Positions 34,037 through 50,710 of a stretch of 64,000 bases of DNA are shown in pieces; the stretch's first letter is position 1, and every line of letters starts with the position of its first letter. The stretch spans positions 9,150,104 through 9,214,103 of the forward strand of contig NC_087190.1 in the NCBI RefSeq assembly GCF_035594125.1. Reading direction: 5' to 3'. A program made the position numbers and the translations under genes. Origin of the DNA: Scylla paramamosain. Taxonomy: Eukaryota > Arthropoda > Malacostraca > Decapoda > Portunidae. Below the pieces are notes generated by a model. That model searched no databases, had not been told where the DNA came from, and was given only the letters and a program-made list of their open reading frames with translations.

Positions 34037-34629
34037 TCCTCCATATACAGTTTTTATGCAGGAAGAAAAATAGCTTGAATCTAGAACAGGAAAAATAAAT
34101 CAACAAAAGGACAGGAAAAGGATGGAGTGCCTTTGGAAAGCCAAGTAATGTAATGAAGAATAATCTCCCACTCCCAATAAAAAAAAAAAGTAGATAGGTA
34201 ATAAGTGAATTTTACCAGCTATAACATATCTTTCGGAGAGCTTGGAACCTGTACGAAGAATAGATTTTTAGTTAAATAGTTATGAATCCATGGTATACCA
34301 TAAAATATAATGAGGAGCCTTAAAAATCACTTACATGGTAAAGCAAAGGGAGTAGTTAGTGTCTATGGAGGAATAAAAAATTGTACTAGTTTACTAACAT
34401 GAAGTGGACTCTGTATATCCAAGGACATCCAGGGTCCTTGCTAACATAACTACCCGTGGTAGTTATGAGAAAAAAGTACTAAACTCACCTTGATACATCC
34501 CAAGAGTGATCATAGTGAACCAATTTTATCCATATAGCAGCAATAGTAGTTCTACTTACTTGAACACTATCTGGGTGTATATGATATTCTATTTTCCCAC
34601 TGATGAGTTAACCAATCTTTCATTTTCAG

Positions 34630-34831
34630 GCTTGTTATTCGGATTCGTGTTGACGCAACAGATGCACTGGTCTCCTTGGGCAAGAAGTTTGGTGTGCTTC
34701 CTGGTGATGCAGAAACACTTCTGGTTGCTGCTCACACTCTTGGATTGAATGTAGTTGGAGTAGCTTTCCATGTTGGCTCTGGCTGTCGTGACCCTTCAGC
34801 CTTCCACCAAGCAATTATTTCTGCTAAAATG
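34630..34831 (+). CDS. ODC: Ornithine decarboxylase, internal exon n
   Basis: ODC makes putrescine from ornithine, the first committed step of polyamine synthesis, as a PLP-dependent cytosolic homodimer. This exon encodes [20 protein letters not shown] ... [18 protein letters not shown] ... IISAKM. It contains the R of the LVIRI segment and the conserved FHVGSGC motif, whose His stacks on PLP and whose Ser contacts the phosphate (family knowledge). The acceptor is TTTTCAG before 34630 and the donor is GTTAGT from 34832. The first base completes a split codon, and the last codon is whole (phase 0). Retained GSGC and, in the next exon, GGGFPG favour active ODC over antizyme inhibitor, but the catalytic Lys and Cys exons are not in view. 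Confidence 0.93.
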
Positions 34832-34898
34832 GTTAGTTTTGAATTAGGAACTGTGAAGAGGAAGTTGATGTCTAAGATAGAAAATCACATGTATAAAC

Positions 34899-38316
<3,418 letters not shown>

Positions 38317-38412
<96 letters not shown>

Positions 38413-38438
38413 TATTTATTTATTTATTTATTTATTTA
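38317..38438. repeat. (TA)n then (TTTA)n microsatellite
   Basis: About 93 nt of TA followed by seven TTTA units, bordering the 5' end of LINE-1w copy 10. 38439-38880 holds no recognised feature. Confidence 0.95.
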
Positions 38439-38879
38439 CTCATCATTATGTGGGGTGTAATTAGAGAAAAAGGCGATGAAGGAAATAAGGAGGAGAGACA
38501 GAAGAAAGGTTACGTGGAACGAAGATGTACAATGTACGATAACTACCGAGCTGCTCGCTCGAGGAGACTACTGCAAGATTCCCTGCGCACAGTTGCTCTC
38601 CTTCCTTAATTAATTTTCGTTTGATCGTAACTATTTTACAAAGATCCCATTTTGTTTGTCAGTTGAGTGAGTGAAGGGAGACGAGCGGGCAAAGATGGGA
38701 TGGATTCCCCTCTCCCTCCTCCCCCCTCACATGAGTCATAGCTGGGATGAGCCCGGGCTTTGTGTTTCCACGAGTGAGTCACTGCCTTTATATTGCGCGA
38801 GTCAGATGTACATTTGGAGATAGTGTTGTTCTGAAGAAAGTGGGAGCGATACAGCTACCGGGCCAGTTGCTTTAAGGGG

Positions 38880-39749
<870 letters not shown>

Positions 39750-40004
39750 CTTTGTTAAGAAAACATTTGATGATATATAGTTAAAGAAAAGAGAAATGTG
39801 AAAGCAATGCGCCATCACAGTCTATGGTAGATATTTGTGAACACATCCACACATAATTAATAAATAAATAAATAATTGAATATGTCGCAACAAATATGGC
39901 CCAAATAAAACCAACTTACATATCTAATAACACAAAAAATAAACAAAGAAACACCCATACAACTAACTATCAGAGCTACAACGGTACCTCCTTACGAGAC
40001 TGGA

Positions 40005-40180
40005 TTTGGCACTTCAGAATCGTTACCACGAGTGGATGCCCCCTCCTATCCCCGGATAGTGGCCAGGATTCGAACCCATGCGTCTGATTTGACTGATTGA
40101 TTTATTTTTTTTGTATCTCAACATAACGGTCTTATGGCACCGGCATATAGCGCTCTCTGTCCTACTTGCCACTGCGGTAA
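40005..40180 (-). repeat. Possible tRNA-derived SINE fragment
   Basis: The - strand contains GGGTTCGAATCCTGGC (40060-40075), which matches a pol III B box and T-arm, and a weak A-box-like TGGCAAGTAGGACAG upstream at about 40165. The spacing is too long for a tRNA gene, and no cloverleaf is possible. 39749-40004 has no other feature. Confidence 0.35.
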
Positions 40181-40544
40181 CAATGAAGAAAATAAAGTAG
40201 ATAAATCTCTATCATTTACTGAAGGATACGAGTAAAAGTAAAAATAAATAGATTCAACGGGAAGCCCTAACACTTCATCTTATCAGGCACTGAAGAGGTA
40301 TTCCTGACTATTCTTCCCAGCTCTGGGTGATGACCAGAAGATGGGGCCCCAGACTATCCTAACTGGGAGAGGAAAAAATCGGGAAAGCTTATTTGCGGTC
40401 GTGCGTGATGCGAGAATGGTGGTGGATGCTGAGGGAGATACTGACGCCGCTGTTCGTTCCCCTGGCATCGTCCTGGGAGGAGATGGCAGGTGTCAACCCA
40501 GCAGACATGTGTCAAACGGCTGACCGCTACTGCCTCTGCTGGCC

Positions 40545-40626
40545 GCTAGCTGGCACTGTTGGTACTGCTAGTCGCTGGTTGGCACTGTTGGTACTGCTGG
40601 TCGCTGGTTGGCACTGCCGCTACCCA
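40545..40626. repeat. 29-bp tandem repeat, nearly three units
   Basis: Units start at 40545, 40574 and 40603 with the core GGCACTGTTGGTACTGCT. The remaining sequence from 40181 to 40870 shows no recognised gene. Confidence 0.85.
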
Positions 40627-40867
40627 TTTCCGCTGCTGTTGGCCGCATGCTACTAGACTTGCCATGTCCTGCGACGGAAATGATGACGCACCAGGTTTTC
40701 ACATGGTGTTACGACAAGCAATATTGGTGCAGGTCTTACCTTTACGACTGCGAGAAACACGAAGAGGGTAAAGGTCAAACATAACCCACTGGTTCTGGTT
40801 CTGGAAAATGTCGATAACCTTTGCCTTTGCAACGACGCTTCCCTCTTCCTCTTGTATATTTGCTTCC

Positions 40868-40875
<8 letters not shown>

Positions 40876-40933
<58 letters not shown>

Positions 40934-40988
40934 GCTGACAACTGTTATGTTTCTTTATTTTAATGGTGTCTGACGCTATTTGCGCAAT

Positions 40989-41060
<72 letters not shown>
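40876..41060. repeat. Two (CT)n microsatellites separated by 62 nt
   Basis: CT tracts at 40876-40931 and 40994-41060. Confidence 0.95.
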
Positions 41061-41062
<2 letters not shown>

Positions 41063-43552
41063 ATTATCCAAAAAAAAAATTTATTTTGTGCTTTTTTTTA
41101 TTTATTTTCATTTATTTATTTATTTTTCTTACGTTTTTCTATGTGTCTCACAATATAAGGGGAGCAGTCACAGCCTGCCCTTTAAAGACAATTCTCTTCC
41201 TTCACACAAAACAACAAGCATCTAATTACACGCACACCTTTCACTCAGAATTCAAAATCATGGCGAGTCCTACATCAGCCTCGGAGTCCCTCTCTGGGGA
41301 GGAGACCACAAATGTCCCCAGGTCGGACTGCTCTTCTGGTATCGACCCCAAGTGTCTTGACACCCCCCTCAACTTTCTCTTCATTAATTTCTGCAACATT
41401 CGCAGTCTTAGACTTAGGTTTCAAACTGTAGAGCATCACCTCTCTTTTAATAAACCTCATCTTCTTTTCCTCACTAAAACACAGGTGTCTGAGGCAACTG
41501 ACAGTAGCACCTTTTCTGTTCCCTCCTACTTTCTCTATCCTCATTTTCAATCCAAAGCTGGATGTTGCGTTTATGTGCGCAATGACTTAACCTGCTCTCA
41601 TACCCACGCTCTTGAATCTTTTGAGTTTTCCACCATCTAGCCACGAATACAGAGTCCCTCTCAAACTAAATTTATCTGTGTTGTATAGCTCTCAACTAAC
41701 TCCTCTGACTACAAGAAATTCTTTGGCTACTTAACTTACAAAGTGGAGCACATTCTGACTCTCTTCCCTTTTGCGGAGATCTCCATTCTTGGAGACTTCA
41801 ATGCTCACCACCAGCTATGGCTTTCCTCTCCCTTCACTGACTATCCTGGTGAACTAGCTTTCAACTTTGCTCTCCTCCATGACCTAGAGCAATTGGTGCA
41901 ACACCTTACTCGTATTCCTGAGCGTGCTGGAGATTCGCCAAACATTGTTGACAGCTTGTTCTCGTGCTATACATGATAGAGAGGAGGCCCACAAAAGATA
42001 TTTAAGCCTTCCATCACCAGAATCTAATGCACTTTATATTTCTGCCCAGAACCATGTCAAGTCTGTTCTCCAACTAGCCAAAAAATCCTCCATTAAGAGA
42101 AAGTGTCAAAATCTTTCAAGATCTAACTCCCCTCGTTAGGCATCTACCCAAAAACATCTCCAGTAACTAAGCTTCTTCTTCACCTCCTTTATTTCAATCA
42201 GATGGCACCACTGCTATCACATCTATCTCTAAAGCTGAACTCTTCGCTCAAACCTTTGCTAAAAAGTCTATCTTGGACGATTCTGGGCTTGTTCCTCCCT
42301 CTCCTCCATCCTCTGACTACTTCATGCTACTTATTAAAATTCTTCGCAATGATGTTTTCCATGCCCTCGCTGGCCTAAACCCTTGGGAGGCTTATGGACC
42401 TGATGGCATCCCTCCTATTGTTCTCCGAAACTGCACCTCCGTGCTTGCACCTTGCCTAGTCAAACTCTTTCAACTTTGTCTGTCAACATCTACTTTTCCT
42501 TCTTACTAAAAGTTTGCATACATTCAGCCTGTTCCTAAAAAGGGTGACCGTTCTAATCCCTCAAACTACCGTCCTATTGCTTTAATTAATTAATTAATCT
42601 AAAGTTTTTGAATCTATCTTCAGCAAGAAGATTCTTAAACATCTATCACTTCACAACCTTCTATCTGATCGCCAGTATGGGTTCTGTCAAGGCCGCTCTA
42701 CTGGTGATCTTCTGGCTTTCCTTATTGAGTCTTGGTCATCCTCTTTTAGAGATATTGGTGAACTTTTGCTGTTCCCTTAAACATATCAAAAGCTTTTGAT
42801 AGTCTGGCACAAAGGTTTGATTTCCAAACTACTCTCCTACAGCTTCTATCCATCTCTCCGTAACTTCATCTCAAGTTTCCTTTTTGACCGTTCTATTGCT
42901 GCTGTGGTAGGCGGTCACTGTTTTAAGGGTTCTGTCCTGTCATCAATGATCTTTTAAACCTGGAAATATCAAAAGCTTTTGATAGAGTTTGGCACAAAGC
43001 TTTGATTTCCAAACTACCCTACTACGGTTTCTATCCTTCTCTCTGTAACTTCATCTCAAGTTTCCTTTCTGACCGTTCTATTGCTGCTGTGGTAGACGGT
43101 CACTGTTCTTCTTCTAAATCTATTAACAGTGGTGTTCCTCAGGGTTCTGTCCTGTCATCCACTCTTTTCTTATTATTCATTAATGATCTTCTAAACCAAA
43201 CTTCTTTCCCTATCCACTCCTACGCTGATGATACCACCCTGCACTTTTCTACGACTTTTCACAGTCCTCTAACCCTTCAGGAAATAAACAGTTCACACAG
43301 GGAAGCCACAGAACGCCTCACTTCTGATCTCTGTAAAATTTCTGATTGAGGCAAAGTAAACTTATTATTGTTGAATGCCTCAAAAACTCAGTTCCTCCAT
43401 CTATCAACTCGACACAACCTTCCAGACAACTATTCCCTCTTCTTCAATGACACTCAACTGGCCCTCTCTTCTATACTAAACATCCTCGGTCTGTCCTTTT
43501 CTTATAATCTAGACTGGAAATTTCACATCTAATCTCTAGCTAAAAACGGCTT

Positions 43553-44114
43553 GAGTAAGGTATGATTGGTCTAATGACCGTTTTTCCATCATCATTATGG
43601 TCAGTACACGACAGGATAGAACTTGGAATACCAAGAACTCAAAATAAAGTAGAGGCATGTCATCGGCGGTGAGAAGTATTACTAGGGTCTGCACACGTCG
43701 GAATTTTCAAATTTATTAACGAACTGCAAAAGGAGCAAAATAATGTGGAAGAACAGATTGAAAGCATCGTTCGAGGAGAGTCTAGCATTAAGCTAAAGAG
43801 AAAATACATTGAATATGAACAAAGAATCTTAACCGTGTTTAACGAGAAAGACAACTATAATGTTTTAGATTATCTCCTAGCACTGGTTCACAATTTAAGA
43901 TTTTAGTTTTTTTTTTTTTCTATACATTTTGATATATTTCAATAAGATTGTCATACTACTATATTTGTACTTGGTGTACAATTTAGACTAATTGTCATTA
44001 GACCAATAGATCTGTTAGACAAATAAGTTTTAGACTAGATGCCTCTAGACCAATAGGTCTATTAGACCAGTTGGCACTAGACCAGTCGTCATTAGACCAA
44101 TAGACATTGGATCG
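43553..44114 (+). mobile_element. Mutator-like (MULE) element, internally deleted, nested in LINE copy 11
   Basis: Imperfect TIRs share ATTGGTCTAATGAC (43564-43577 and inverse near 44092-44106). The flanking 8-mers AACGGCTT (43545-43552) and AACGATTT (44115-44122) look like a decayed target duplication. The right part (43975-44110) is an array of TAGACCAAT/TAGACCAGT units. An open segment from about 43690 ends at a TAG at 43904-43906. Confidence 0.75.
43690..43906 (+). pseudogene. MULE transposase C-terminal fragment
   Basis: The + strand frame encodes FKFINELQKEQNNVEEQIES, then KLKRKYIEYEQRILTVFNEKD and NYNVLDYLLALVHNLRF, then stop. This matches the C-terminal end typical of MULE/FLYWCH-associated transposases (pattern of a workforce-like F-x-x-L-x-KEQ helix, KKRY, N-x-x-x-DYL-x-x-x-AHNL). 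The DDE core is absent. Assignment is from family knowledge. Confidence 0.7.
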
Positions 44115-44734
44115 AACGATTTCTATGAAGTTAGGCGTTCTGAGACGTTTCCGCCAGTTTGTATCACCCTCCCCAGCTGCCTTATCCATCTATGTATGGA
44201 GTATGCTTCACATGTCTGGGGGGTTCCACTCATACCGCTCTTCTAAAGAGGGTGGAATCAAAAGCTTTTCGTCTCATGAACTCCTCTCCTCTAACTGATT
44301 GTCTTCAGCCTCTTTCTCATCGTCGGAATGTTGCATCTCTTGCTATCTTCCTATTTTCATGCTAACTGCTCTTCTGATCTTGTTAATTGCATGCCTCCCC
44401 TCCTCCCGCGGCCTCGCTGCACAAGACTTTCTACTTTCTTTCAACCCTGTTCTGCCCACCTTTCTACTGCAAGAGTTAACCAGTATTCCCAATCATTCAT
44501 ATCCTCCTCTGGTAAGCTCTAGAATTCCTTTCCTGCTTCTGTATTTCTACCTTCCTATGACTCGAGCTCCTTCAAGAGGGATGTTTCAAGACACTTATCC
44601 TTCAATTTTTGACCACCACTTCGGACCCTATTCGGGACCGGCATCTCAGTGGGCTTTTTTTATTTTTTTATTAGATTTTTGTTGTCCTTGGCCGGTGTTC
44701 CTCCTACATAAAAAAAAAAAAAATGCTCGAAGAG

Positions 44735-45570
44735 CAACACAAGTGTTAATAAACAACGGCTTCAGTGAAAAGAACATCGTCCAAACCAAGAAGGCATACT
44801 CATCAAGACTCCAGTCAGCGTTGGTGCTGACAAGCTCAAGCATTGTCTTGAAGTTTCTGGACTCAACTCACCATAGAACACAGTGTAAACCGTAACCCGA
44901 CGTCCTCGTAAGGCAATAGCAAGTGAAGTTCAATACAGCAGTGTATATCAAGCCAGCTAATCCTGGGCACTGCCTTAATGGAAGGAGCGAATGTCCTGAC
45001 CAATATAAGGACTCTACTATCGGTGCTTACATCCGAAGAGCACTCACACACTACAGTACTTGGCAGCAAGTGCATGAAGGGTAACAAAAGTGTTAATAAA
45101 CAACGGCTTCAGTGAAAAGAAAATCGCCCACCAAATCATCACCAGATCATCGATAAGTGGCATAACTGCAGCTCCTCCGAAGACTCAAGAAAGCTTGACA
45201 TTACCTTATACTACTTGCCTTTTACATAGCATACAAAGATAAAAGAATTATTATACAAATAGTGAAAAGAAATGTCAAGCCAACATACCAAGAAAGGAAA
45301 ATAAACCTCAAAATATACTGTAGGAACAAGAAAACCATTCACCTCCTACTTAGAAACAGTCCCCACATAGAAAAAGAGACAACCACAAGTTACATCGGCA
45401 TGACGACGACGAAGCCAACTGGAGCCAACCAATCAGCGCCTCCCACTACCACCGCACAAGGAGCGCATCAGTCGCGCTGTACCAGTCTCCCCAGCATGTC
45501 CAGGCATGCCACAGCTACTGAGGAAGGGTTACGGAAAGTGAAATCACGAAATATCAAGCATGGCTAGCTA
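44735..45570 (+). pseudogene. Penelope-like element fragment: RT C-terminus and GIY-YIG endonuclease
   Basis: Reading the + strand in successive frames gives IKPANPGHCLNGRSECPDQY and AYIRRALTHYSTW (44945-45070), the segment that follows the RT core in Penelope-like elements. IVKRNVKPTYQERKINLKIY and HLLLRNSPHIEKE follow (45255-45380), then the GIY-YIG signature region YIGMTTTKP at 45391. A 42-bp segment (VLINNGFSEKN) occurs twice, at 44741-44783 and 45088-45130. Frameshifts and stops show it is inactive. Its end runs into a 316-nt (TA)n tract. Confidence 0.78.
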
Positions 45571-45653
45571 CAAAAAAGTCATCAACCATATTTCAAAAGA
45601 GAATAAGACTCTTATAAGATATAAAGACAATATCTTCAAGAAAATATTAAATG

Positions 45654-45992
<339 letters not shown>

Positions 45993-47106
45993 GTGTTTCA
46001 TGACCGGCAAACAACAATTTATAATCGGAACTTCACTTAACACTGCCCCCTGACGTTGTGCCGCGGCGCCGATGTCCATTCCAACACTATCACAACTCCC
46101 ACAGGAAAGATAAATTGGGCTGGTAACATCTCTTATCATCCCCAGACAAGGGAAAACGACACTCGTCATAACATGGAGAAGATGGGCCCCAGACAAGAGG
46201 TAATCAGGCTTGCCAGCCTGACCAACGAGGCAACACTCAACAAACGTAGCCACACACGGTCCCCAAAACCGTCACAACTGCTCCCGAGTCAACCCGACTT
46301 CAAACCGGCCACACCCCGGGCTCCTACGTGCTACCTGCACATGCTCCAAACGTCTGTCCTCCTCCCCGCTAGTAATACAAAACTCTGTTACCCTTTGTTA
46401 ACTGTTCGATCCTTTACTTCCTTGCTGCTCTCTCCTGCCTTGGCAAGTGAAGCAACGCGTCTCTGAGGGACAGAATCCTCTTCTATTACGCAAGCAGCTA
46501 TAGCATTAGCCATCACAAGGGATGGCTGACTACATGAGCTAACACTCTTTGTTTGGTCCCTAGCAGGGGAGTAGACTGCTCCCTGCCACCGATACACTCT
46601 GCAAGAGGGGAAACTCCCGCTTCCCCAGCAGAGTTAGTAGTTCCCCCCCCGCCCTTAGCAGTGAACCCTAACATACCAGACACACCAGACTGTGGCTCGG
46701 ACTGAGTACTGCGTCCACAGTCTTCAAACTAGGTGACAACTCCGCCTGAGTATCACCTCTGGGATGCTCTGCAGGGTGAGGTAAGCCAGCAAACTAGCAA
46801 ATCCTAACTCTCCGTCCTCACCCTCGGCAACACTTCCAACAGTCATGTGCATCCTTCGGTACCTCTACACTGTTGCAATCAGCCCCAGCACTGACTCAAG
46901 GACGAGCCCAACTCTGATTCGCCCAAAGCCTCGCCAGCAGCTGAACAAGCCCCTGGGCACTCTGCCCCTACTGCGGCATCTTCATCCACTCTGCACTCCT
47001 CTCTCGGTGGACCTACCTTATTGCAACCGACCGCAAGAGTTACAGAAGGCGCAGGCGTCCGATGCCGAAGCGCTCTTCTCGCCTTAGTGCGAGTAACATT
47101 ACCCAA
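45993..47106 (-). repeat. Repeat family A, copy A3
   Basis: The - strand matches A1 over 46020-46480. Shared blocks include GTCAGG(C/T)TGG(C/T)AAGCCTGATTACCTC at 46190-46215 and TTGCCAAGGCAGGAG at 46432-46446, with a similar peptide (SVPQRRVASLAKAGE) upstream. 46480-47106 continues open in places (46879-47106) but has no counterpart in A1. 47107-47746 has no recognised feature apart from a T-run at 47366-47378. Confidence 0.55.
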
Positions 47107-47743
47107 TTACCCAAGTCTGTGCTCTCCTCCATTGCCTCCTCTGAGACCCTGCCTGCAGACGGAGGACTCGCCCTGACTACCACCTGCCAGGTCATTTCGT
47201 AGAAAAAAATCAACACCCAACACTGCCAGTTCTTCTGCTAGCGCCATCCTGTTATACTGTCCATGTTATTTAGTTAATTAAATGACGTTTTCTAATTTGT
47301 TTTCAAGGTACTGGTGTTCTGTCATCATGGAGGCCCGATCTGAACTTGTGGAATTTTCCAGCATTTTTTTTTTTTTTAGTTGATTTGTTCGTTAACGATT
47401 GGGTTGTAGACTTCAGTTTCTGTGTAACTATTGTCGTTATAGGCTCATTTGAATTTTCTCTTAAAACCTTTTTTTTTTAGCGTTTTCAGGTTTAATCCCA
47501 ACGGCCACCCAGTAGATTTTGATGCGACTGTTGCAAGTCCTATATCTTTACTTGCAATAGGTTGCTCTACTGGTTCCTCTTCTGTTGTCATTGTTGCTGT
47601 TGCTCATTCTTCCTGTTCTTTTTCTACTTTTCTACTGAATAAGTTTGCATGGCTTCTTTGTTGGCCATTTTATATAATCTTGCGGCTTGGTGGTATATTT
47701 GGTATTTTTTATTGTCGGTAGGTTGTTGCATTTTAGTGCTTCC

Positions 47744-47859
<116 letters not shown>

Positions 47860-48206
47860 ATAAGTGCCTGGTCCCCCAATATTTGCCAGGTGAGTGTCCG
47901 AGGCACGTTAGGATCTTTGTTGGTGTTTCTTTCTCTAGATTTAGGTTGATGACAGAACCAGAGATTGGTGTTTGTTTTATTGTGCTGCTCTATGCTACTG
48001 GTGTTTCTGAATTGCACAGCTTTTTCGTTTTGTCTTCTATGTTTTTTTTTTTTTTTTTCTGAGGGCATCTCATTGCAAGGATCTTGTGTTTTTCTTCACA
48101 ATTAATGCTTTTTCTTGATTTTTGCATGATTGCCAGGTGTGTCCCCGTAATACACATTCGGTGCATATTTTGTTTTCTTTAGATCTAGGTGTAATGGTCT
48201 TCCATT

Positions 48207-49252
48207 TTATAGTATTACACACAAGTTGTCATTGAAATGTTCGATGAGCAAAGAGTGTGCGCAGAGGAAATCTGGGCCAAGCAGTGGTCGTGAGAAATCG
48301 GCGATGGTAAACATCCACTTGAAACGACGGCTGTTGAAGTTCAGGTGGATGGTGCGTGTGCTGTATGTCTTGATGTTGCTTCCGTTGGCTGCTGTCAAGA
48401 CTGGATCTCTCTTCCCGAAGGGAGTGTCTTTGCTAGAGGTTGGCAAAACACTAATTTCTGCCCCTGTATCGACGAGGAAACGGCGCCCAGAGTGGTGATC
48501 ATTGACATAGAAAAGTCGATGTTCACGGCTGGCGGCAGTAGCTATTACCGACGGTCGGCTATGGAGTTTACCGGATGCATGCAGGATGGTATCGACGGCC
48601 CTCGGAGCCCCAACGTTGGGGATAGTAACATCATTGCTCGTGAGTATTGGCCAGCAACTTCAGTGTTGTTTCATCAGGACGAGTACTGGAGGTTCGCTCA
48701 GAACGTTGGGTTACAGCTGTGATGTTTGTAATGGAGGTTTCGTTTTGCTGCTTGACCTACTACAGCACATCTGCTCTCGCCGCCAACTGACGGGGGTGGG
48801 TGAATTCGTCATTCGCAAGGATCAGGCGGATGTCGTCAGGCATCTGGTCCAGAAAGATTTGTTCGAATAGGAAGCAGGGCGTATAGTCCATCCATCTGGG
48901 CAAGCATCTCGTTCATTAGTATGGATGGTATGTGGTCGCCGAGGCCATCCATGTGCAAAAGTTTTGTCGCCCTTGGACTCTTGATTAGGCTGAAGGTACT
49001 GTTAGGGAGCTTCTTGATACCTTCGTATTTGCCGTCAGCATGAGGGTGGCGAAGGAAGTCGATGACGTGCCCAGCTGTTTCCTGATCCAGTGCACTGACC
49101 ACATAGTAATATTTGGTATTGTCGGCAGTGATTTAGCGTATGTGAAAATGGGCTTCAACCTATTCGAGTCACACCTGGGGTTGTGAAATCCAGAAAGTGG
49201 GTAGCTTCAGTGATACTCCATTCCTTTGATCTTTGCTGTCTTTTGAAGACAT
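48207..49252 (-). pseudogene. Ty3-type gag-protease fragment
   Basis: The - strand start is MSSKDSKDQRNGVSLKLPTF at 49252, then gag KYYYVVSALDQETAGHVIDFL (49100) and LLHMDGLGDHIPSILMNEML (48930). A knuckle-like CYYPQRWGSEGRRYHPAC lies near 48590-48640. The aspartic protease follows, with active-site DTGAE near 48470 and FTIADFSRPLLGPDFLCAHSLL at 48207-48446. Frameshifts separate the pieces. It is truncated before RT. Gag coats element RNA, and the protease processes the polyprotein (family knowledge). Confidence 0.82.
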
Positions 49253-49636
<384 letters not shown>

Positions 49637-49652
49637 TCCCACTCTTTTACAG

Positions 49653-49805
49653 GTCGTTGAGAAAGCTGTGGCTATTGGTTTCCAGCCCTACTTACTGGAT
49701 ATTGGTGGGGGGTTTCCTGGCACACACAATCCTCCCATCGATGATTTTGCTGAACACATCAACATAGCATTGGATGAATTTTTCCCGGAAGGATGTGGTT
49801 TTGAG
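49653..49805 (+). CDS. ODC: Ornithine decarboxylase, internal exon n+1
   Basis: 51 codons: [23 protein letters not shown] then [23 protein letters not shown]. The GGGFPG loop binds the PLP phosphate in ODC (family knowledge). The acceptor is CTCTTTTACAG and the donor is GTAACA at 49806. Joining to 34831 in phase 0 reproduces the family spacing between the FHVGSGC and DIGGGFPG motifs without a gap, so these exons are consecutive across 14.8 kb. The next expected segment (AEPGRYYV) was not found downstream. Confidence 0.93.
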
Positions 49806-49845
49806 GTAACAAAGAAAATTATCGGAGTTTTTTTTTTTTTCTTTC

Positions 49846-49906
49846 CGGAGTCATTGATATGTCATTGGATGAATTCTTCCCAGAATGATGTAGTTTTCAG
49901 ATAACA
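49846..49906 (+). pseudogene. Partial duplicate of the ODC exon 3' end with broken donor
   Basis: It aligns with 49753-49810: CATTGGATGAATTCTTCCCAGAATGATGTAG parallels the exon's CATTGGATGAATTTTTCCCGGAAGGATGTGG. A GGA-to-TGA change makes a stop, and the donor GAGGTAAC has become CAGATAAC, so GT is lost. 49907-50386 shows no other feature. Confidence 0.85.
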
Positions 49907-50386
49907 TGTAGGAGATTAAAAGAAGTTCTCATCTCAGACTGCAGTGCTTCAAGTTATTTGTCATGGCCACTTACAAATTAATTATAAAAAAAAAAAATAT
50001 TGAACTTGAGAGTCATGTGTGGATACCGTGTGTGTGGATACCGTCAGAATCAATATCTTAGGAATGTGTTAGCTATAAAAAGTTAGCTATAAAAAATGAT
50101 CTTGGATAAGATTTAGTATCTGAATTTGAGTGTCTAAGTCAAAATGTGTGAACAGATCTTGACCAGTAATACCTAAGAACTAATTATTCACCATGTGACA
50201 TCTTATATAAACACTGGTGAAGCATAGCCATTAGGAGCGACCATTATAATTATGTGCTCAAGGCAGTAATCTGTTATCACACGATTATTTATCAAGGGGA
50301 GCCAAGAAAAATTCTGGTACGAGGTCAAGGCTGTTAAAGACTATTACATTTCTGGTTTACCTCTCTTGAAGTTGCCTGTTGGTTGC

Positions 50387-50710
50387 TGTTGGAATGCTCC
50401 TGTGTGTGCATGTGTGTGTGCCTGAGCGTCTCTGAGGCCATTGACTTAACTGTTTTGGTGGGTTTTTATGTTGTTTTTTTTTTCTAACAAACAGTGATAT
50501 CTGCACACAGTGCATATGTGTATCTGGTTGAATTGGAAGGGTGTTGTATCTATTAAAGTATTTTTTTTACATGTTTATTATTCTAGCCGGAGAATTTGTT
50601 ATTTTATTTATATTCATTATTTATCATTTTTTTTTTTTACTTGGTTAATTAAGTAGTGAATTTAAGGTGAGCCCAAGCTAGATGGTGGGCAGCCATTTTA
50701 CTTCATTACA
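50387..50710 (+). repeat. 5' LTR of Ty3-type element
   Basis: About 320 bp repeated at 53346-53624. Shared blocks include AACAGTGATATCTGCACA, ATGTGTAT.T.GTTGAATTG and GGTTAAT.AAGTAGTGA. Both end in ..TTCAT.ACA. The starts (TGTTGGAAT and TGGGTGAAT) are less certain. Confidence 0.82.

Larger units (their letters stand above)
41130..44719 (+). mobile_element. LINE-1w copy 11, rearranged, carrying a MULE remnant
   Basis: The 5' UTR is truncated (starts TGTGTCTCACAATATAAGG). The endonuclease start is at 41262 (MASPTSASESLSGEE), with a deletion near 41950 removing the rest of the domain. The RT start (42273-42760) is followed by a deleted RT segment (42780-42955), then the same RT region repeats from 42961 (EISKAFDRVWHKA...) with YADDTT at 43220. 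A 562-bp insertion (43553-44114) separates KISDW-region coding from the C-terminal domain (44120-44600). The 3' UTR and a 13-nt poly(A) close it at about 44719. Confidence 0.85.

Noticed and set aside
34585..34629. Extension of the ODC exon upstream of 34630
   Set aside because: A good TTTTCAG acceptor precedes the point where ODC similarity begins, and sequence upstream is A/T-rich with no family match.
40060..40075. tRNA gene suggested by GGTTCGAATCC
   Set aside because: No acceptor stem or correctly spaced A box. Kept only as a possible SINE fragment.
40653..41063. Open frames reading (ER)n or (LS)n over GA/CT tracts (also 20037-20340, 1974-2215, 55749-56133)
   Set aside because: Low-complexity readings of GA or CT microsatellites.
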